Positions 24,817-37,766 of a stretch of DNA of 64,000 nt are shown here, piece by piece. Position 1 is the first letter of the stretch; each line of letters starts with the position of its first letter. The DNA lies in assembly GCF_019578655.1 (NCBI RefSeq), contig NC_063257.1:10478001-10542000 (forward strand). Reading direction: 5' to 3'. The notes under the pieces are model-generated. The model was not told the DNA's origin and did not search any database. It saw nothing but the letters and a program-made list of their open reading frames with translations. This stretch comes from Ricinus communis (taxonomy: Eukaryota; Streptophyta; Magnoliopsida; Malpighiales; Euphorbiaceae). The position numbers were made by a program, and so were the translations under genes.

Positions 24817-27800
24817 TTAAAGTCAAACGAGTAATAATTAATTATACGTGTTGATATTTATATTAATTAATAAATAATATTTTAATTAATAGATGATATT
24901 TTAAATATTTTAATTTTATATTAATAATAAAAAATGAAAAATAACCTATATTTTCTGGACAGACCAAAAAAGACATATGACCTATCAAAATTGGACAGAG
25001 AAATTATATAAATAAAATTTTTCAATAAAATAAATAAAAAAAATGCAACAGGAAGGAAAAGATTGTTTTAAAAAATTTACCTTCAAAACAATAGAAAAAA
25101 AGGGTTAAGTTATAAAAAGAATTTAATATTAATGTGTAGATGTTATTTAATTTCCTAGTTTATTAGATCTCAATTATAAAAAGTTTCACTGAAAAGGAAC
25201 CTGAACTAAATCTAAATAAAAAAATATAAATCTTTTTAACTACTTAAATATAATAAAATCTCTCTATAGTAATATTTTATATAAAAATAACTTTTATATA
25301 GTAATAACAAATTACAGTTCTAATTTGGAAAAGTTATAAAGAGAAATAAATTCTTTATTATAATAAATTATAAATTTTTTAAATTCCGCCTTAAGATTAT
25401 ATCCATTTATATAGTAGTATCTATATCTATAACTTTTGGGTATTAAGTTTAAAAGAAAAGATTTAGTATTCAAACTTTCATTAAATTAATAACTTTTTCG
25501 TAGTTATAAATTTTATTTAGCAAAAGGTACAAAAATGTCCTTAAACATATTAGAAAAATCCAATTAATTAAATCTATTAATTTTTATAAAACGTTCAATT
25601 AAATCTCCATCCTTTTCTTTAGCAATTAAAGTTATTAACTTTTACAAAATGTCTAATTAACTCTAATGCTAACAGTGTCTAAAATGCCGTTAAGTGTAAG
25701 AGTCAAATTATTTTGAAAGCATGAATAATAACCGATCTGAATATTTTGAAATCATGCCTATAACACACGAAGAAGAAAAAGACATTTCTTCTTCTTTATT
25801 TAACTTATATCATAACTCATGTAACTGTAAAACCTCCTTCTAAGATTGGTCTGTCTCCACGAAGTGTGCATTTTTGTGGTTTTATTGCAAAAATATATTG
25901 AAGGTGGTGGGATGTATTCTAACTCTATAACTTGCAAATGAGCATATGATGAAAAATATAAAAGTATTGCTACCATTCCAGGTGAAAAAAGAAATCACTA
26001 CTCTTCTTTGTGAATTAAAGTTCATAGGAGCTAATTGTGTAAAAAGAAAAAAGAAAAAGTGGCTTTCTCTCCCTTATTTGATATAGGCGTGACTTTAAAA
26101 TATTCAGAGCGGTTATTATTCGAGCTCTCAAAGTAATGAGACTTTATACTTAATTGTATTTTGGACGCTGTTATCATTATGGATTAATTGGACCTTTTAA
26201 AAAAGTTAATGGGTTAAATTGAGCTAAAAAATAGAATGCAAACTTGATTGGACTTTTTATAATGTTAATGAGTTTAATTGAGCAAAAAAGAATGAAAACT
26301 TAATTGGACTTTTCTAAGAAATTCAAAGACATTTTATATTTTTACCATTTTATTTGATTACAAGTGTATGACTATAGAGAGGTTCTACTGGATATAAAGT
26401 TGATTATTTATGAAAAAATTTAGTTCAAATCATAAATTGCTGATGTGCATTTAGATGTGTGAATTTAATTTTAGAATTTGAATGTCAAACTAATAATTTA
26501 AAATTCATGAATTTAAATATTTATTATTTAAATAGCGTAAATGTATTTAAATATGAAATCTCAATTTTAATATTATATCTTTTTAATTTAAAATATATGA
26601 TTAGCATGTTATATAATTAATATTTTTTTTTAAAAAGAAAAGTTTGTTTATAAAGTGAAAAATCAATAACAACATTTAAGGAGAAAACATTTCCAACTTG
26701 AATCTTCAAGCTCAGTATTAAGTGTTTGATTACTACATTAAAGTCTGATGATTTATGATCTCTATTTATTACAAGACCATTACATTTTTTTGATAATGCA
26801 GTTAAATAGAAATGCTCATGCAAGATTTGACCATAGTTAGTGCTACTCGTTATCTAACTTTCAATTTAATAACTTGTTAACTATTTAACAAATTAAATTA
26901 ATTTTATATTTTTTGATAAATAAAATAAAATAAAATAAAATTATTTACTAACAAAAAGGTCATTTCTTTTATATACACAATATTTTATAATTTAAAATTC
27001 TCTATTTCAATTTCAAATTTAAAAATATTGATTATGTGAATAACAATAGTTTTTATTTTTAATAAGTTTACACTTTGATAATTATTTATATAAAATAAAA
27101 CCCATTTAAAGTTGTTGAAAACAAAATTTATTGTTAGTAAATAAATTTATTTTACTTTTTTATTTATTAAAAGAGAGAATACAAAAACAATTAACTTGTT
27201 ATATATATATATATATATAATTCTGAGATATGTGACTATATTTTTGCACATAGAATTTTTATTTTGACATATATTTATTTTTAACACATAAAATTTAAAT
27301 TTAAATTTAATAAGTTAATAAATTAAATCTCTAATTAAACAATGAATCTAATCTTGATAGATAGTATTTTAATTATATTTTAATATTATATTAATTAACA
27401 AATTAATATCTAATTAGACAATAACTCTAATTTTAAAAAATAATAATTTAAATTATACTTTTCAATATTTTTATTGACTAATAAGTTAGTTGTCTAAGTA
27501 TACAATAATTTCTAATCCTAAAGAATAGTAATATTAATTATATTTATATTATTAAATTGAAAATCAATTAATAAATATTCTTAAAATATTTTTTATATTA
27601 TTTATACTAATAAAAATCTGTTTGATATTAATAATTTTAACAACGTCATAATAGTTGAGGCTCTTTTGATGATGGTGGTAAGGTCCTCTCCTTGGATAAA
27701 GATGGAACTGAAGGCAACTTCTTCTATTTTATCCAGCAGCAAGAAGATGAAGGCCTCAAGAGGAGATTCAAGTCTGATGTATTATTGGAGCTTTAAATAC

Positions 27801-29050
27801 AACTCTCTCCTCTCTTGAGCGTTTGATCAGTGCTTTTGCTTGCAATTTCTGGCCTAAAGTGCCAATTTATTCCGTCAACAACTTGTTAAAAGTGACTATT
27901 AAAATATATAATTTATAAAAAGAAAAAGACTTAAATTTAGTCTTTAAACTTTAAATTAAATACCAAATTATATAACTAAATTTTTATTAAGTTAAAATAA
28001 AATGGTTTAACTTTAATGTAATCTAATCTAATAAATAATTGTTAAATATTATTTTTATTAAAAAATTAATTAGATAATATTACCAAAAGTTATATAATAT
28101 TATATATTTACAAAATTAAAGTAAACCTTTACATTTAAGCAATGTTTAATCGTAGTTTCTAATAAAAATAATAATTTAATAATTTTAGCAATTATTATTT
28201 AACTGGTGAATTAATTATATATGTAAATATATGTGTATGTATGTGGATTAATATTTTTAAATTAGTTAATTATTTAACTTAATATGTTTGAAATATTTTA
28301 TAATTTAAATTTATTATTGATATAATTTATATAATGCTAACTGATTTTTATAAAATATTATAAATTATCATATAATTTATAATCTTAATTATTGTCATAA
28401 TTAGTTGTTATTAATTTTTATTAGATATTAAAATCAAACTATGTAAATCAAATAATATAGCTTTAACTTAAATAAAAATATTTCTATAGAGTTTGACACT
28501 TAGTACAGTTCAAAGGACAAATTGAATTTTTTCTAAAAATTAAATTTCTTAATTAGAATAATTTGCCATTTTTGCAACTTGGCGGATAAATTGACCAAAA
28601 AATTAAAATATGAATGAATTGCTCATTGACTCCAAGTTCACGAGTCAATATGATCCTTTAGCCATAATTTACGGGCTACGGATTGTAATTGCATCTAATA
28701 TTTTAGATTGAGCTTTTTTTGGTTCTAATTTGTTAGATTTGTTTAGATTAATGACTTGAAATGTGTTTTACAATGTATTATTTCATTGGTATTGGGTAAT
28801 GAGGCAGCGTGTAGCACAATTAATCAACACACGATTGATCAACAAAATAAGGACGTCTCAATCTAAAGGCTAATTCTCAATCCAAAAAATAAATAAAGCG
28901 AAAATTTTAGTTATATTTGATTATTTGATAAGAAGTGATAAAAAAATCATTGAAACAAATCCTAGAAAATATTTATACCTTAGGTTTTATATGGGTATAA
29001 TAGAAAATAAATTAATATCCTAAATAATCAAAATAAGGAATTAACATGAT
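24817..29050. other. AT-rich spacer with one exon-like island
   Basis: Mostly AT-rich sequence without coding features, with a TA run near 27200-27219. At 27650-27870 a less AT-rich island stands out (see 27659-27796). Around 25500-25720 phrases about ttaacttttacaaaatgtctaattaa repeat locally. No other gene was recognised. Confidence 0.5.
27659..27796 (+). other. Exon-like 45-codon fragment of unknown origin
   Basis: The frame beginning right after a TGA reads GSFDDGGKVLSLDKDGTEGN then FFYFIQQQEDEGLKRRF and ends at TAA. Its codon choice and polar composition look like real protein, in contrast to the surrounding AT desert. A second frame through the same bases is also open, so chance cannot be excluded. 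The source gene is not recognised; it may be a captured or decayed exon. Confidence 0.3.
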
Positions 29051-29270
29051 TTTAAAAACACTGCTCGTGATACGACCGTCTCATATCCCTGCCTCAAGTC
29101 GTGCTCCTTACTATACGATATGACAGATCCCAACGTAACCATGATATGGCCGTGCTTCAACCCGTGTCAGCTTTTTAACAAAATGATAGATTATAACACA
29201 AACACCAACACGCTCATGCTTTAAACCGTGCTCCTTTCTGGATAAAATATACACTTCAATACAGTCTAAG
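29050..29270. repeat. Imperfect short repeats around 'cacgg/ccgtg' words
   Basis: Three related segments appear on the minus strand: ggagcacggtttaaagcatg, cgggttgaagcacggcc and ggagcacgacttgaggcagg, spaced roughly 60-90 bases apart. They adjoin the truncated end of the antisense gypsy element. They could belong to an LTR of another element, but no pair was found. Confidence 0.35.
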
Positions 29271-30879
29271 AATGACAGTAATGGGATTCGATGGTCATGC
29301 AGTCTTTAAGGTGGTAATTTGATTTGGTTTATCAAAGATAAATTAGAACTTATCAAGCAACAAAAACAGTTAAAAAATTACCTATAGTCTTTGTGGCCAA
29401 ACTCTTTTAGTAGTCTGAGCTTCTTAGAATGTGTAGGTATAGCATAGAACTATGCAACATAGGCAGTGAAAAACTCTACTAAAGTATCTTTAACATGTTT
29501 TCCTTTGAGATTAGCTTAATAATACTGGTGTTAATCCTTTGTAGTTGACAGTACCACCTCTAAATTGGAAGGACATAACTAAAGAATGAAAGTTCCATGT
29601 GATGTCCCCTGAAGTTGCTATCCATTAAATGCCTAAGACCATTTAACAACCTCCTAGGGGCATGACTAGAAAGTCTGTGACAAAATTATATCCATGCACC
29701 TCCCACCTAAGCTGTTCTTACAAGTACAAACTATCTCTTATCAATTAGCCACTATTACGTAAATAAGGTTAATTAACTTTTGTGAGCACCCTAAGCTTTA
29801 CCATTGCCATATTGAGGAAGTAATGAGTGCTCCTGAGTCTATAAGAATATGGATTGGCTTCCTCTTGAAATTATCCATTACTCATAGTTTGATGGGTATC
29901 TCTGTAACTCCTCTCAAGGCATGTAAAGAAGTGATGTGTACAACCATTGAATCATCACAATCCCGAGAGTAACTTGCATCCTCCTCATCTTGATAGCTCT
30001 TACATCATAATAATGTGTAGATTCTTCTTTTTACGTTGGTGTCTTGGTGAAAATTTCTCGTCATACCAGGAGTATAAGTTTTTAGCCTTTCTTTAATTAA
30101 TATTAGCATCTATAAATCTCCTGAGTCTAGGCTGAAAAGGTTTAAGGGTATGGTTTGGTGGGTATTTAGTAGTTGACGGTGGATTGTTAATTATGGTAGA
30201 AATAGGAAGCCTATGGATAATAAGGGTGGCTTATTCTAGTTGGTATTAGGAAGTTAGGTTGTAGCAGTGAGATATGATTTCTGCGGTCTTGCGAGTGCAT
30301 ATGCATTTTAGGGATTTAGGGCCAAAATCTTGAATGGAGTACGTACCTCATCCATGAGTCCACTGAGAAAACAACTCAGTGAATATTCTTTAGAGAGAAT
30401 GACCTTGTATGATAAGATATCGAAATTCTTTAGATACTCTTGTAATGTCCTCGTTTATAGCAATCCATTAAAATCGACCATAGGATCTTTATATATTCTT
30501 TCTCTAAATCTTTCCTTCAATGCCTCCATATATTCTTTCTACGGTGGTTCCTTAACCTTATCTCTATTTTTGAGATATGATTGATGCGATTGCAATGCTC
30601 TACCCTCTATGTGAATGGCGGCCAGTTTCACCCTTGGTATTAGGAGAGGTTCAGTATATTTGGAAGAACCTAATGTAATTAAAAAACAACCTTCGAAATA
30701 TGTTCCATCAAACCTTGGAAACTCGATCTTGTGAATCTAGTAGCAAGTTGGTAGCTGGTGTTAGTATTTATGTTCCTGAATGAGTTTAATTCAAGTCAAC
30801 AAATGGATTTGGTGATTGCGTAAGATTTCTTGATTTAATAAATAGGTTTGGTGGATTGCTGTATTCTAGTTTTATAGAT

Positions 30880-33786
30880 TGTTTAAACTTCTAATATCCG
30901 AAATTTTTATATATTTAATAATGAGTATTTATTTATTTAATTAATTTATTTTTATTTTTATTTTTATTTTTATTTGGTTTAATTTGAAATAATTTAATGG
31001 AAATTTTAATATTAGTCAATTAAATGAATTATTTTTCTATACCCAATTAGTTGAAATTTTAAGAATTAATTAAGTAAATTATTTGAAGGGTAGAATATAT
31101 TTTTGGTTATTCTAATTTTTCCCCAATGTATATGTATATGTATAAATAAAATTATATATTGGAAAAATTATGGTAAAAATTGTGAGGGATGTTTATAAAA
31201 GAATTTTGGAGAAAATTGGTATTATAATTGATTAGTAGTATTAAATTTTAAGTTGGAAATTTATTATTTAAATTAATTTTGTGTTAGGACAAAATTGAAA
31301 ATTTATTTTTGGATGAGGATTAAAAGTATAATTTCATTAATATGGAGTTTTAATGGAAATTTCTGAGTTTCATATTTTTGTAAATAAATATGTCAGTTAG
31401 GGGTATTTTTGTAATTATGTATTTCCCATAATTCTAATTTGGCCCAAATTAAATTATTTAGGGGTTTAATTGAAAGGCTAAAGGAAAGTTTAGGGGTTAA
31501 ATTGAAATTCTGTAGGATGAGATTGTAAGTAATTTAGAAAGTTCAGGGACTAAATTGTAATAAGGAAAAGTTCAGGGGTCAAATGTCGATATTGAAGGAA
31601 GAAAGAAAGAAGGAATGGAATCGGGGAAAAAGAGAGGAAGAGAGAGAGAGAGAGAGAGAGTGTTGTGGCGGCAGTGTCCGTCCGCGGACGACCGTGAGCG
31701 TCATGCAGTGATAGCATCAGCAATGACATCGGCGGCGGAATCGCGGCTTCCGAGTGTCATTCCGGCCGTTTTCGGTGGCCTTTCCGGCTCGGTGGCGATC
31801 GGCTCTCCTCGAAGAGAGCTTCATTTTGGCGGTGGCGGTGTCGGTTTTGGTGGCCGGAGGAGAGAGTTCCGGCGAAGTGGAGGCAGCCGGCGTTTTTGGG
31901 TTTTTCTGGCGAGCTCAGGTGAGCTATGAGCGATCGGAGGACGTATCCTGACTCTCCTCAGCTCAAGCTTCGCGATGGCACCTGTTTCGTGGCGATCGGG
32001 CTTCGTTTGCGAATCGACGGCCGTGATCGTCTGAAAATCTCTCCGGATGATCGGGTGTCAGATCGAAAAATCGGAAGCGGGGATCGTCATCAGCGCATCG
32101 TTGTGAGTCTGATGATGTGTTCAGATCGTCGATCGGACTCCGGCGGCCGGAGGCGAGTCGATCGAGCGATAGAGCGTCTCGGTAATTTTTCTGTGGCCTG
32201 TAATTTTGGAAATTCTTGGTTTAATTGTGTGTCTAATGATTTATATTGAGTATTTGATGATTTTTGTGAGTCAAAATAATTGTCAGTCAGTTTGCCTGCC
32301 TCGTATTTTGTGTTATGTGGCGGAGTCGGGAAATAGTGAAGTTTGGGGACCCGACTCCCGTTGTTTGAATTGTTAAGTATTTGAAGTGTTTTTCTGGCAG
32401 GTCCTGGACCCATTTTTACGGGGGGTAATGTCCGTGTTGTTGGGGAGGTTCTGCCGGATTTTCGGTAGAATTCTCCCGAGTCGAGATTCTTAGACAGTCA
32501 GTCGTAGGAGTCTAAACCTAGGATTAATGATCGATTGTTTCAGCGTTTTGATAAATTGTTTTCCGTGACTAGATTGTTCGTTTGTTCGGCTCGCTCCAAC
32601 CGAGGCACCGGACCAGAGCTAGGAGGTCGCCTAATTCTGTGAGTTAAAGTCATTTAATCATTGCACTATTGCTAAGTCTGATTTTAATATGCTATTTTAG
32701 AATTTATGCTTAATATGATTATTAGTATCGCAAAATAAATAATTTCACTTGATTATTAATTATTGAAAATAATATAAATATTATTATTAGTAACGTTATA
32801 ATAATACAGATATTATTATTTTTTCGACACGAATTGCACGTTGCCTTATCCTAAATTTTTAATCTTTATTTCGATATGTGTTGAATGATTTCATTAGACA
32901 ATGATATTTATTAAATGTGATGATTGCGTTTTGGGAAATGTGGCTTTCGTAGAACATGCCACCGGTGGGTTACATCGGACGCGTCGCCGGTAATGATCAT
33001 GGATATAAGATTATTATAGATTTGTTTGCCCTGATCGAGCATTGCTCTCCGGGGTCGAGTTCGATTGATTGCCGGAGTTAAGGTCTCCGATCGAACAGCG
33101 GTCTCTGGCTTATTTGGAATTCAAGTGTTCAAATTTCGGAGGTAAGGACCTGATCGAGCTTGCTCTTTGGGCGCCAGACCTGTTGGATTAAGAGAGCCGA
33201 AAGGCTACTAGAATTTGGGGTTAGGGTTCTACTGAGCCACTCATCTCGTAAAAGTAAAAATATATTTTATTTATTTATTATGGTATGATTATAATATGAT
33301 TTGTATATACGTGCATGGTTTGATATACTGATTCAAATAATTAATATTTTTCTATGAAAACTGCAATAGTCTCTAGATTACTTGATTTTAACTCACTCTC
33401 GAGACTGACAGTCTCAATTTACTTTTTTTTTTTCAGATGCGTGATTGTTAGTCTTCCCGCGACTCTTATTCAGTAACCCGACTTCTTCATCATCGGGTGA
33501 TGTATTTGATTTGGTATGTAAATTGGTAAATCTTAGATTCTCCGCAGTAGTAATAGTAGATGTATCAGTTGTAAATTTTATGAGTTTCGGGTCTCGCCTA
33601 ATTTTTCTGGCAGACCGAAGTATTTATATAGAATGTAACTATTAAGATAATTTATGACTTTAATAATATTAATTTGAGATGAGATTTGATTGAGTTAGTG
33701 AGTGTCAGGCTTACTACGGGATTCGGTGGCCTTAAGCGTACCCATTCCCTAGTGCCGGTCACGGGTCCACAGAGTGGGTCGTGACA
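30880..33786 (+). mobile_element. Probable solo LTR (about 2.9 kb) of a Ty3/gypsy-type element
   Basis: The right end reads ggtcacgggtccacagag then GGGTCGTGACA, a terminus typical of large plant gypsy LTRs, and is immediately followed by gag sequence of the host element. The left end is taken at TGTTTAAACTTC (30880), giving TGT...ACA termini. The flanking pentamers (tagat and aagct) agree in only three positions, so the left boundary is tentative. No protein domain is present inside. It contains an AG run (31638-31660) and a GC/CpG-rich 31650-32650 segment, then AT-rich sequence. An internally deleted element cannot be excluded. Confidence 0.6.
31638..31660 (+). repeat. AG microsatellite inside the LTR-like element
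   Basis: A GA dinucleotide run at the edge of the GC-rich segment. It lies a few hundred bases into the presumed transcribed part and resembles a CT/GA-rich leader. Confidence 0.85.
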
Positions 33787-33988
33787 AAGCTCACTAATCA
33801 TAGTGGCTAGCTGCCTATTCATCATCTCTGCTAAGGTCTGTAATATTCATTTTACCATATTCTTAATAGATTTTTCAAATTTCTTTATTTCTTGCAATGA
33901 GATAATCTCAATGAGAGTCATGGTGGTTAGAGTTCTTTGCATTTAACGGAAAAAAAAAGAAAAGGATCAGAATTACTCTAATACCAAT

Positions 33989-34279
33989 TGATACACTTGA
34001 AATTATAGAAAGATAAGAGAGAGAAAGAGAAATTAAAGAAGAAATGATAGAGAGAGTTTTCACTAATCAACCAATATGACAAATACAATGTTTGGAAAAC
34101 TGCATATAACCGTTGCAATTTAATTCCCTAGGCTAGCTTACCATAACAAAATAACAACAAAATGACAAGGAATTATATAGCTAATATATACCTTACATGT
34201 GTCCCTCACAATACTAAAGATAATTATCCAAAAACGACATTATTCTAACTTAAACAATATTGCTGATGTTTTCCACACA
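33989..34279 (-). repeat. Candidate 5' LTR of the antisense gypsy element
   Basis: On the minus strand the segment begins TGTGTGGAAAACATC and ends GTGTATCA, followed by AT and then the primer-binding site, the usual LTR/PBS arrangement. It includes a pyrimidine-rich stretch. The partner LTR was not found, consistent with truncation, so the 291-bp extent is provisional. Confidence 0.45.
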
Positions 34280-35699
34280 TCAAAATATTCTTCCTATCCT
34301 TAGACCTCCGTCACCAAAATTTGGATATTATGGATTGTATTTCGAACGACAAATAAGATGGTAACTTGAAGAGACTCATCGCATATATTGAAATAGATTG
34401 AACTACGACCTTAGCCTTGCTAAAAATCTCATTTGTTAGATGCCCTACTATAATCAGCAATACAAGACAATTATCATGCTTTGGCACTTCCTTTAAGCTC
34501 AAAACCTGACATAATATATATCTTCTCTCCAAAGCACTCCATGGCTAAAAGAGACACCAGATTTAGTGATGGTAATAACCTATTCGAAAGCCTTTTTCAT
34601 ACAAAGCTGTAAATAGATAACATATTTTTTAATAAGTAATAAATCAATTATATTATATTAATAAAAATACAAGTTAATGAAAAAGGCCTCTTCTAGAACT
34701 AGGCAACAAAAGGGCTAGTACATCAACAATCCTCAAAGCTACTAACAAAGAGAAAACCAACAAACAAAATCAAGAATAATCCAAAACTTACAAGAGCCTA
34801 TTGAACTATGAATGCCGTGACAACAAAAAAATAATAAAAAATAAAACACAACAATTCAATCAATAGCCAAAAAGTATATAAAACTAACCTGTAATTAGAG
34901 AAAGAAACTAGAATTGCACTAAGTAAATTTTTAGCCACTTCTACAATTTAACTAGTAGATTTTTATGTATTTGTGTAATTTAACCAGAATGACAGTTTCA
35001 TGTCAATCTATAATGACTTCCAGAATTAGTAACCGGACTACATTAATGCATAATTAGTATTGCATCAAACTATACTAGGCATTCCAAGCAATCAACAAAA
35101 TATCATGAAAACCACATCACAGCACAAAAAAAGAAAAAAATTCAAGGTGTAGTATTTATAAAAAGAATAGAAAAAGATATAGTTAAGGTCATGCAAAAAA
35201 AGACACACAAATGCCATGTAATCTAAGAGTACTAGTATAGCCAAGCAATCAGGTGTTGTATGTGTTCCACTCTTTTTTTGGTTAAAGCTATCAACCATAA
35301 TATTATTTCATAAAATGTGTGACTGAAAGTGATATTTGTTACTCTTTTTTCACAAAATATAAATAGCTCTGAACTTACACACTAACTTCCAGAAGGTTTT
35401 TTTCTACCTTTTTCTATCCATCCAATTGCATTTGATGGATCAACCTAACTCATATGTTAAAAACTTACAATCTTACTTTTATATATTACTTTAAATTTCT
35501 TTTAATTTGTAAATCTAATAGATAATTTATAAATAAATAAATTACTTCCACTTCACATGCATGAAAAACTAATATAACTTTAATTACTAATACTTTATAG
35601 AGTTTTATATACTTTCTTGTTTTGTAGATATCATGTGTAACTTAAGATATGAAATTCACTATTTAAAGATAAATGAAAGATTATGCTATAATTAATAAC
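34280..35699. other. Downstream flank of NLR2
   Basis: The part 34790-35020 is similar to 14870-15110 beyond NLR1, and 35250-35660 is similar to 15480-15915. This is therefore the shared 3' flank of the duplication unit. The left part (34280-34790) has no recognised match. No gene was seen. Confidence 0.6.
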
Positions 35700-35885
35700 T
35701 CACCTTATTTCTCGAAGTGATATTTTTGTCAAGCATAATTTTCTTGTTTAATCAAGAAGATTGCAACTTTGCTCTCCGTCCTGAATTTTGGGATGCTAGA
35801 GAATTTCTATTTGCTCTTCACTTGCTCCTGCTTCAGTATCTTTTCATTATAATTCGTCGAGTAAATCCTTTATTCTTTTCGAGTA
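35700..35885 (-). pseudogene. NLR2 last exon (decayed)
   Basis: It starts after a GCTAG acceptor, as in NLR1 (16099) and NLR3 (55854). It keeps GASEEQ in the NLR3 frame and then reads a TAG where NLR3 has Gln. No domain is expected in this tail. Confidence 0.65.
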
Positions 35886-36023
35886 CTAGCATATATTTAG
35901 AAAATAAAAAATAAAAAAAATTGTTAGAAATATGAATATAAACGATAATGTTGCAGCCACATGAATGAAAAGTAAAGAATAGATCACTAATTTATAAAAG
36001 TTATTTAAGAAAAGAGAACTTAC

Positions 36024-36687
36024 AATTTCTAGTAGAGTCGCATTAAGGCCTTTCTCTAATTGAAAGTCGTCGTACTCTGTTTTTATTTTCTTTAGCCTTG
36101 GTGTGATCCATAAGAAAAAATCTGCATTTGTATGCAATATTCAAGTACCAAATCTTCTAATAAGGGAAATTCAACCGCAATAGAATTCTCAATGCAAAAA
36201 CCCCTGAGACTGAATAAATTTCTAAGTTCCAGGGACCTTAATTGATGGAAGATAATTTTATCACTTCTTACTTCTCCTTCTAATTCCTCTTCTGCAACTA
36301 TTGCTTCAATGTTTGTGTAGTAATCAATTTTTAACTTTTCTAGCTTTGCTAGAAGTTTTGCCATAAAAGGTGAGAAAAGATACTTCAAATCGCATAATTT
36401 TATCGTCAACTTTTTCAGGTTCTGGAAAGCCGTAATTTCTGAAGGTATCTTAAGCTACACATGCTTCAAATTTTGTAAATAATATAATTTTAGTTCTTCC
36501 AAATTATTGAAAGGCACAACATCAGCATGACTTTCCTCGAACAAAAATGTCACTTCTAATGATTCACAAGAGAACACCTCTAGTCTTTTCAGATTCCATA
36601 TCCTTCCAATTCTGATTGTAAATGGATCAAATGCCTCTGCATGGTTGTTACTACGACCAGATTCATCCTTGTTCTTCATTAATAAAA
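36024..36687 (-). pseudogene. NLR2 LRR exon with nonsense codon
   Basis: Acceptor TTAG at 36688-36691 and donor GTAAG just below 36024. Reads FLFEESHADVVPFNNLEELK then, after a stop, AFQNLKKLTIKLCDLKYLFS and EFPLLEDLVLEYC. The stop at about 36455 replaces the Trp of NLR3 (HVWHTIP). Otherwise it is a normal C-terminal LRR exon. Confidence 0.8.
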
Positions 36688-36908
36688 CTAACAAAGTCAA
36701 TAGACTGGGTTAATTATATTTTAATACATAAAAATACTTGATCCCAAAGACATAAAATGCATGCTACTATAACTCAATTAATTTAAGAATAAAAAGATGG
36801 CTTTTAATAGTTATTAGCAGCATATGATCCACTGATCAATCAGTGGAGTTATAGAATAAAAGGAGTTGCTCATGAGAATGTTAAAGTAGTTAAAAAAAGA
36901 TATTGTAC

Positions 36909-37506
36909 CTTTTTCTCCAAAATATAATCCGCTATCAAATCTTCTAATAATGGAAATTCAACAGTAGTAGATTTATAATTGCAGAAACTTTTGAGCTTTG
37001 TTAAACTTTTAAGTTTCAAAAACCTTAATTGAGGAAAAATAAATTTTCCATAGCTTTTTTCTTCTTCTTCTTCTTCTTCTTCTTCTTCTTCTTCTTCTTC
37101 TGCAATAATTGCTTCGATCTCTTTGCATCCATCAACTGTTACTTTTTCTACCTTAACTAAAAGTTTAACCACACGGGGTGGAAAAATATATTTTAAAGAG
37201 TGACATGCACTCACATCTAACTCCTTTAGATTTTGAAAAGAGGTTGTAATTTCTAGTGGAGAGTCTTGATCCATATGTGCGTTAATTCTGGTAAAAGTAA
37301 CAACTCCAATTTCTTCAAAATATTGAGCATTACTCCATCGGCATGCCATTCTTCAAATGAAAATATTACTTTGAATGCATCATTTCCCTTCAATACAAGT
37401 TTTCTAAGGTTCATAATTGCTTTCATCGATTTGAATGAAAATGCATAACATGTGTCTGGGTAGTCATAATTATGGCTAGAAGAGTAATTGTTCTTCGTTA
37501 AGGAAA
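36909..37506 (-). pseudogene. NLR2 LRR exon, frameshifted, with poly-Glu tract
   Basis: Acceptor near 37507, donor GTACAATATC below 36909. It is similar to 57316-57895 in NLR3 (FSFEEWHADGVMLN; LKELDVSACHSLKYI; KLLVKVEKVTVDGC). Between LTHIW and FQNLKEL it has five extra bases relative to NLR3, so the frame breaks near 37250. Fourteen GAA codons (37100-37059) follow EAIIA, where NLR3 has only four Glu. Confidence 0.8.
37059..37100 (-). repeat. GAA trinucleotide run encoding 14 Glu
   Basis: A pure TTC run on the plus strand, in frame as GAA in the NLR2 LRR exon, at the position where NLR3 reads AEEEESYD. Confidence 0.95.
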
Positions 37507-37766
37507 CTTGTATATAATCAAAAGTTATAATTTTTTAAACCTGTATATGTTATAATTGCATGAAAAAGAAAAGAGAAAAATAAATAAAACTAAAGATACA
37601 TGGATAAGATATTTATATTTCAAACCCTTATATCTATTGAAATTTTTTAAATTGAAAATATTATCCTTCCTTTTTTAATATAGTTTTATGTAGATAATCT
37701 AAAGAGAAAATCCATATCTATATCTCAAAGTTAAAATAAAACCAAAATTCTAAACAAGCTTATTAT

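Larger units (their letters stand above)
29280..34279 (-). mobile_element. Decayed antisense Ty3/gypsy element, truncated and split by an insertion
   Basis: Reading on the minus strand from 34279: a candidate 5' LTR, a primer-binding site (TGGTATTAGAG, near 33986-33976, one change from the tRNA-Met type), the start of gag (33960-33787), then a 2.9-kb insertion. The gag body follows (30880-30260; EFPRFDGT, IHIEGRALQSHQSYL, EALKERFRERIYKDP). Next come an aspartic protease with IDSGA (about 29880-29800), a linker (YNFVTDFLVMPLGG, about 29690) and the very start of reverse transcriptase (HDHRIPLL, about 29300). It ends there, so most of pol is missing. Many stops and frameshifts show it is long dead. 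Confidence 0.75.

Noticed and set aside
31615..32249. Overlapping GC-rich frames with Arg/Glu and Gly/Arg runs
   Set aside because: They derive from an AG microsatellite and CpG-rich LTR sequence. No domain is present and frames overlap on both strands.
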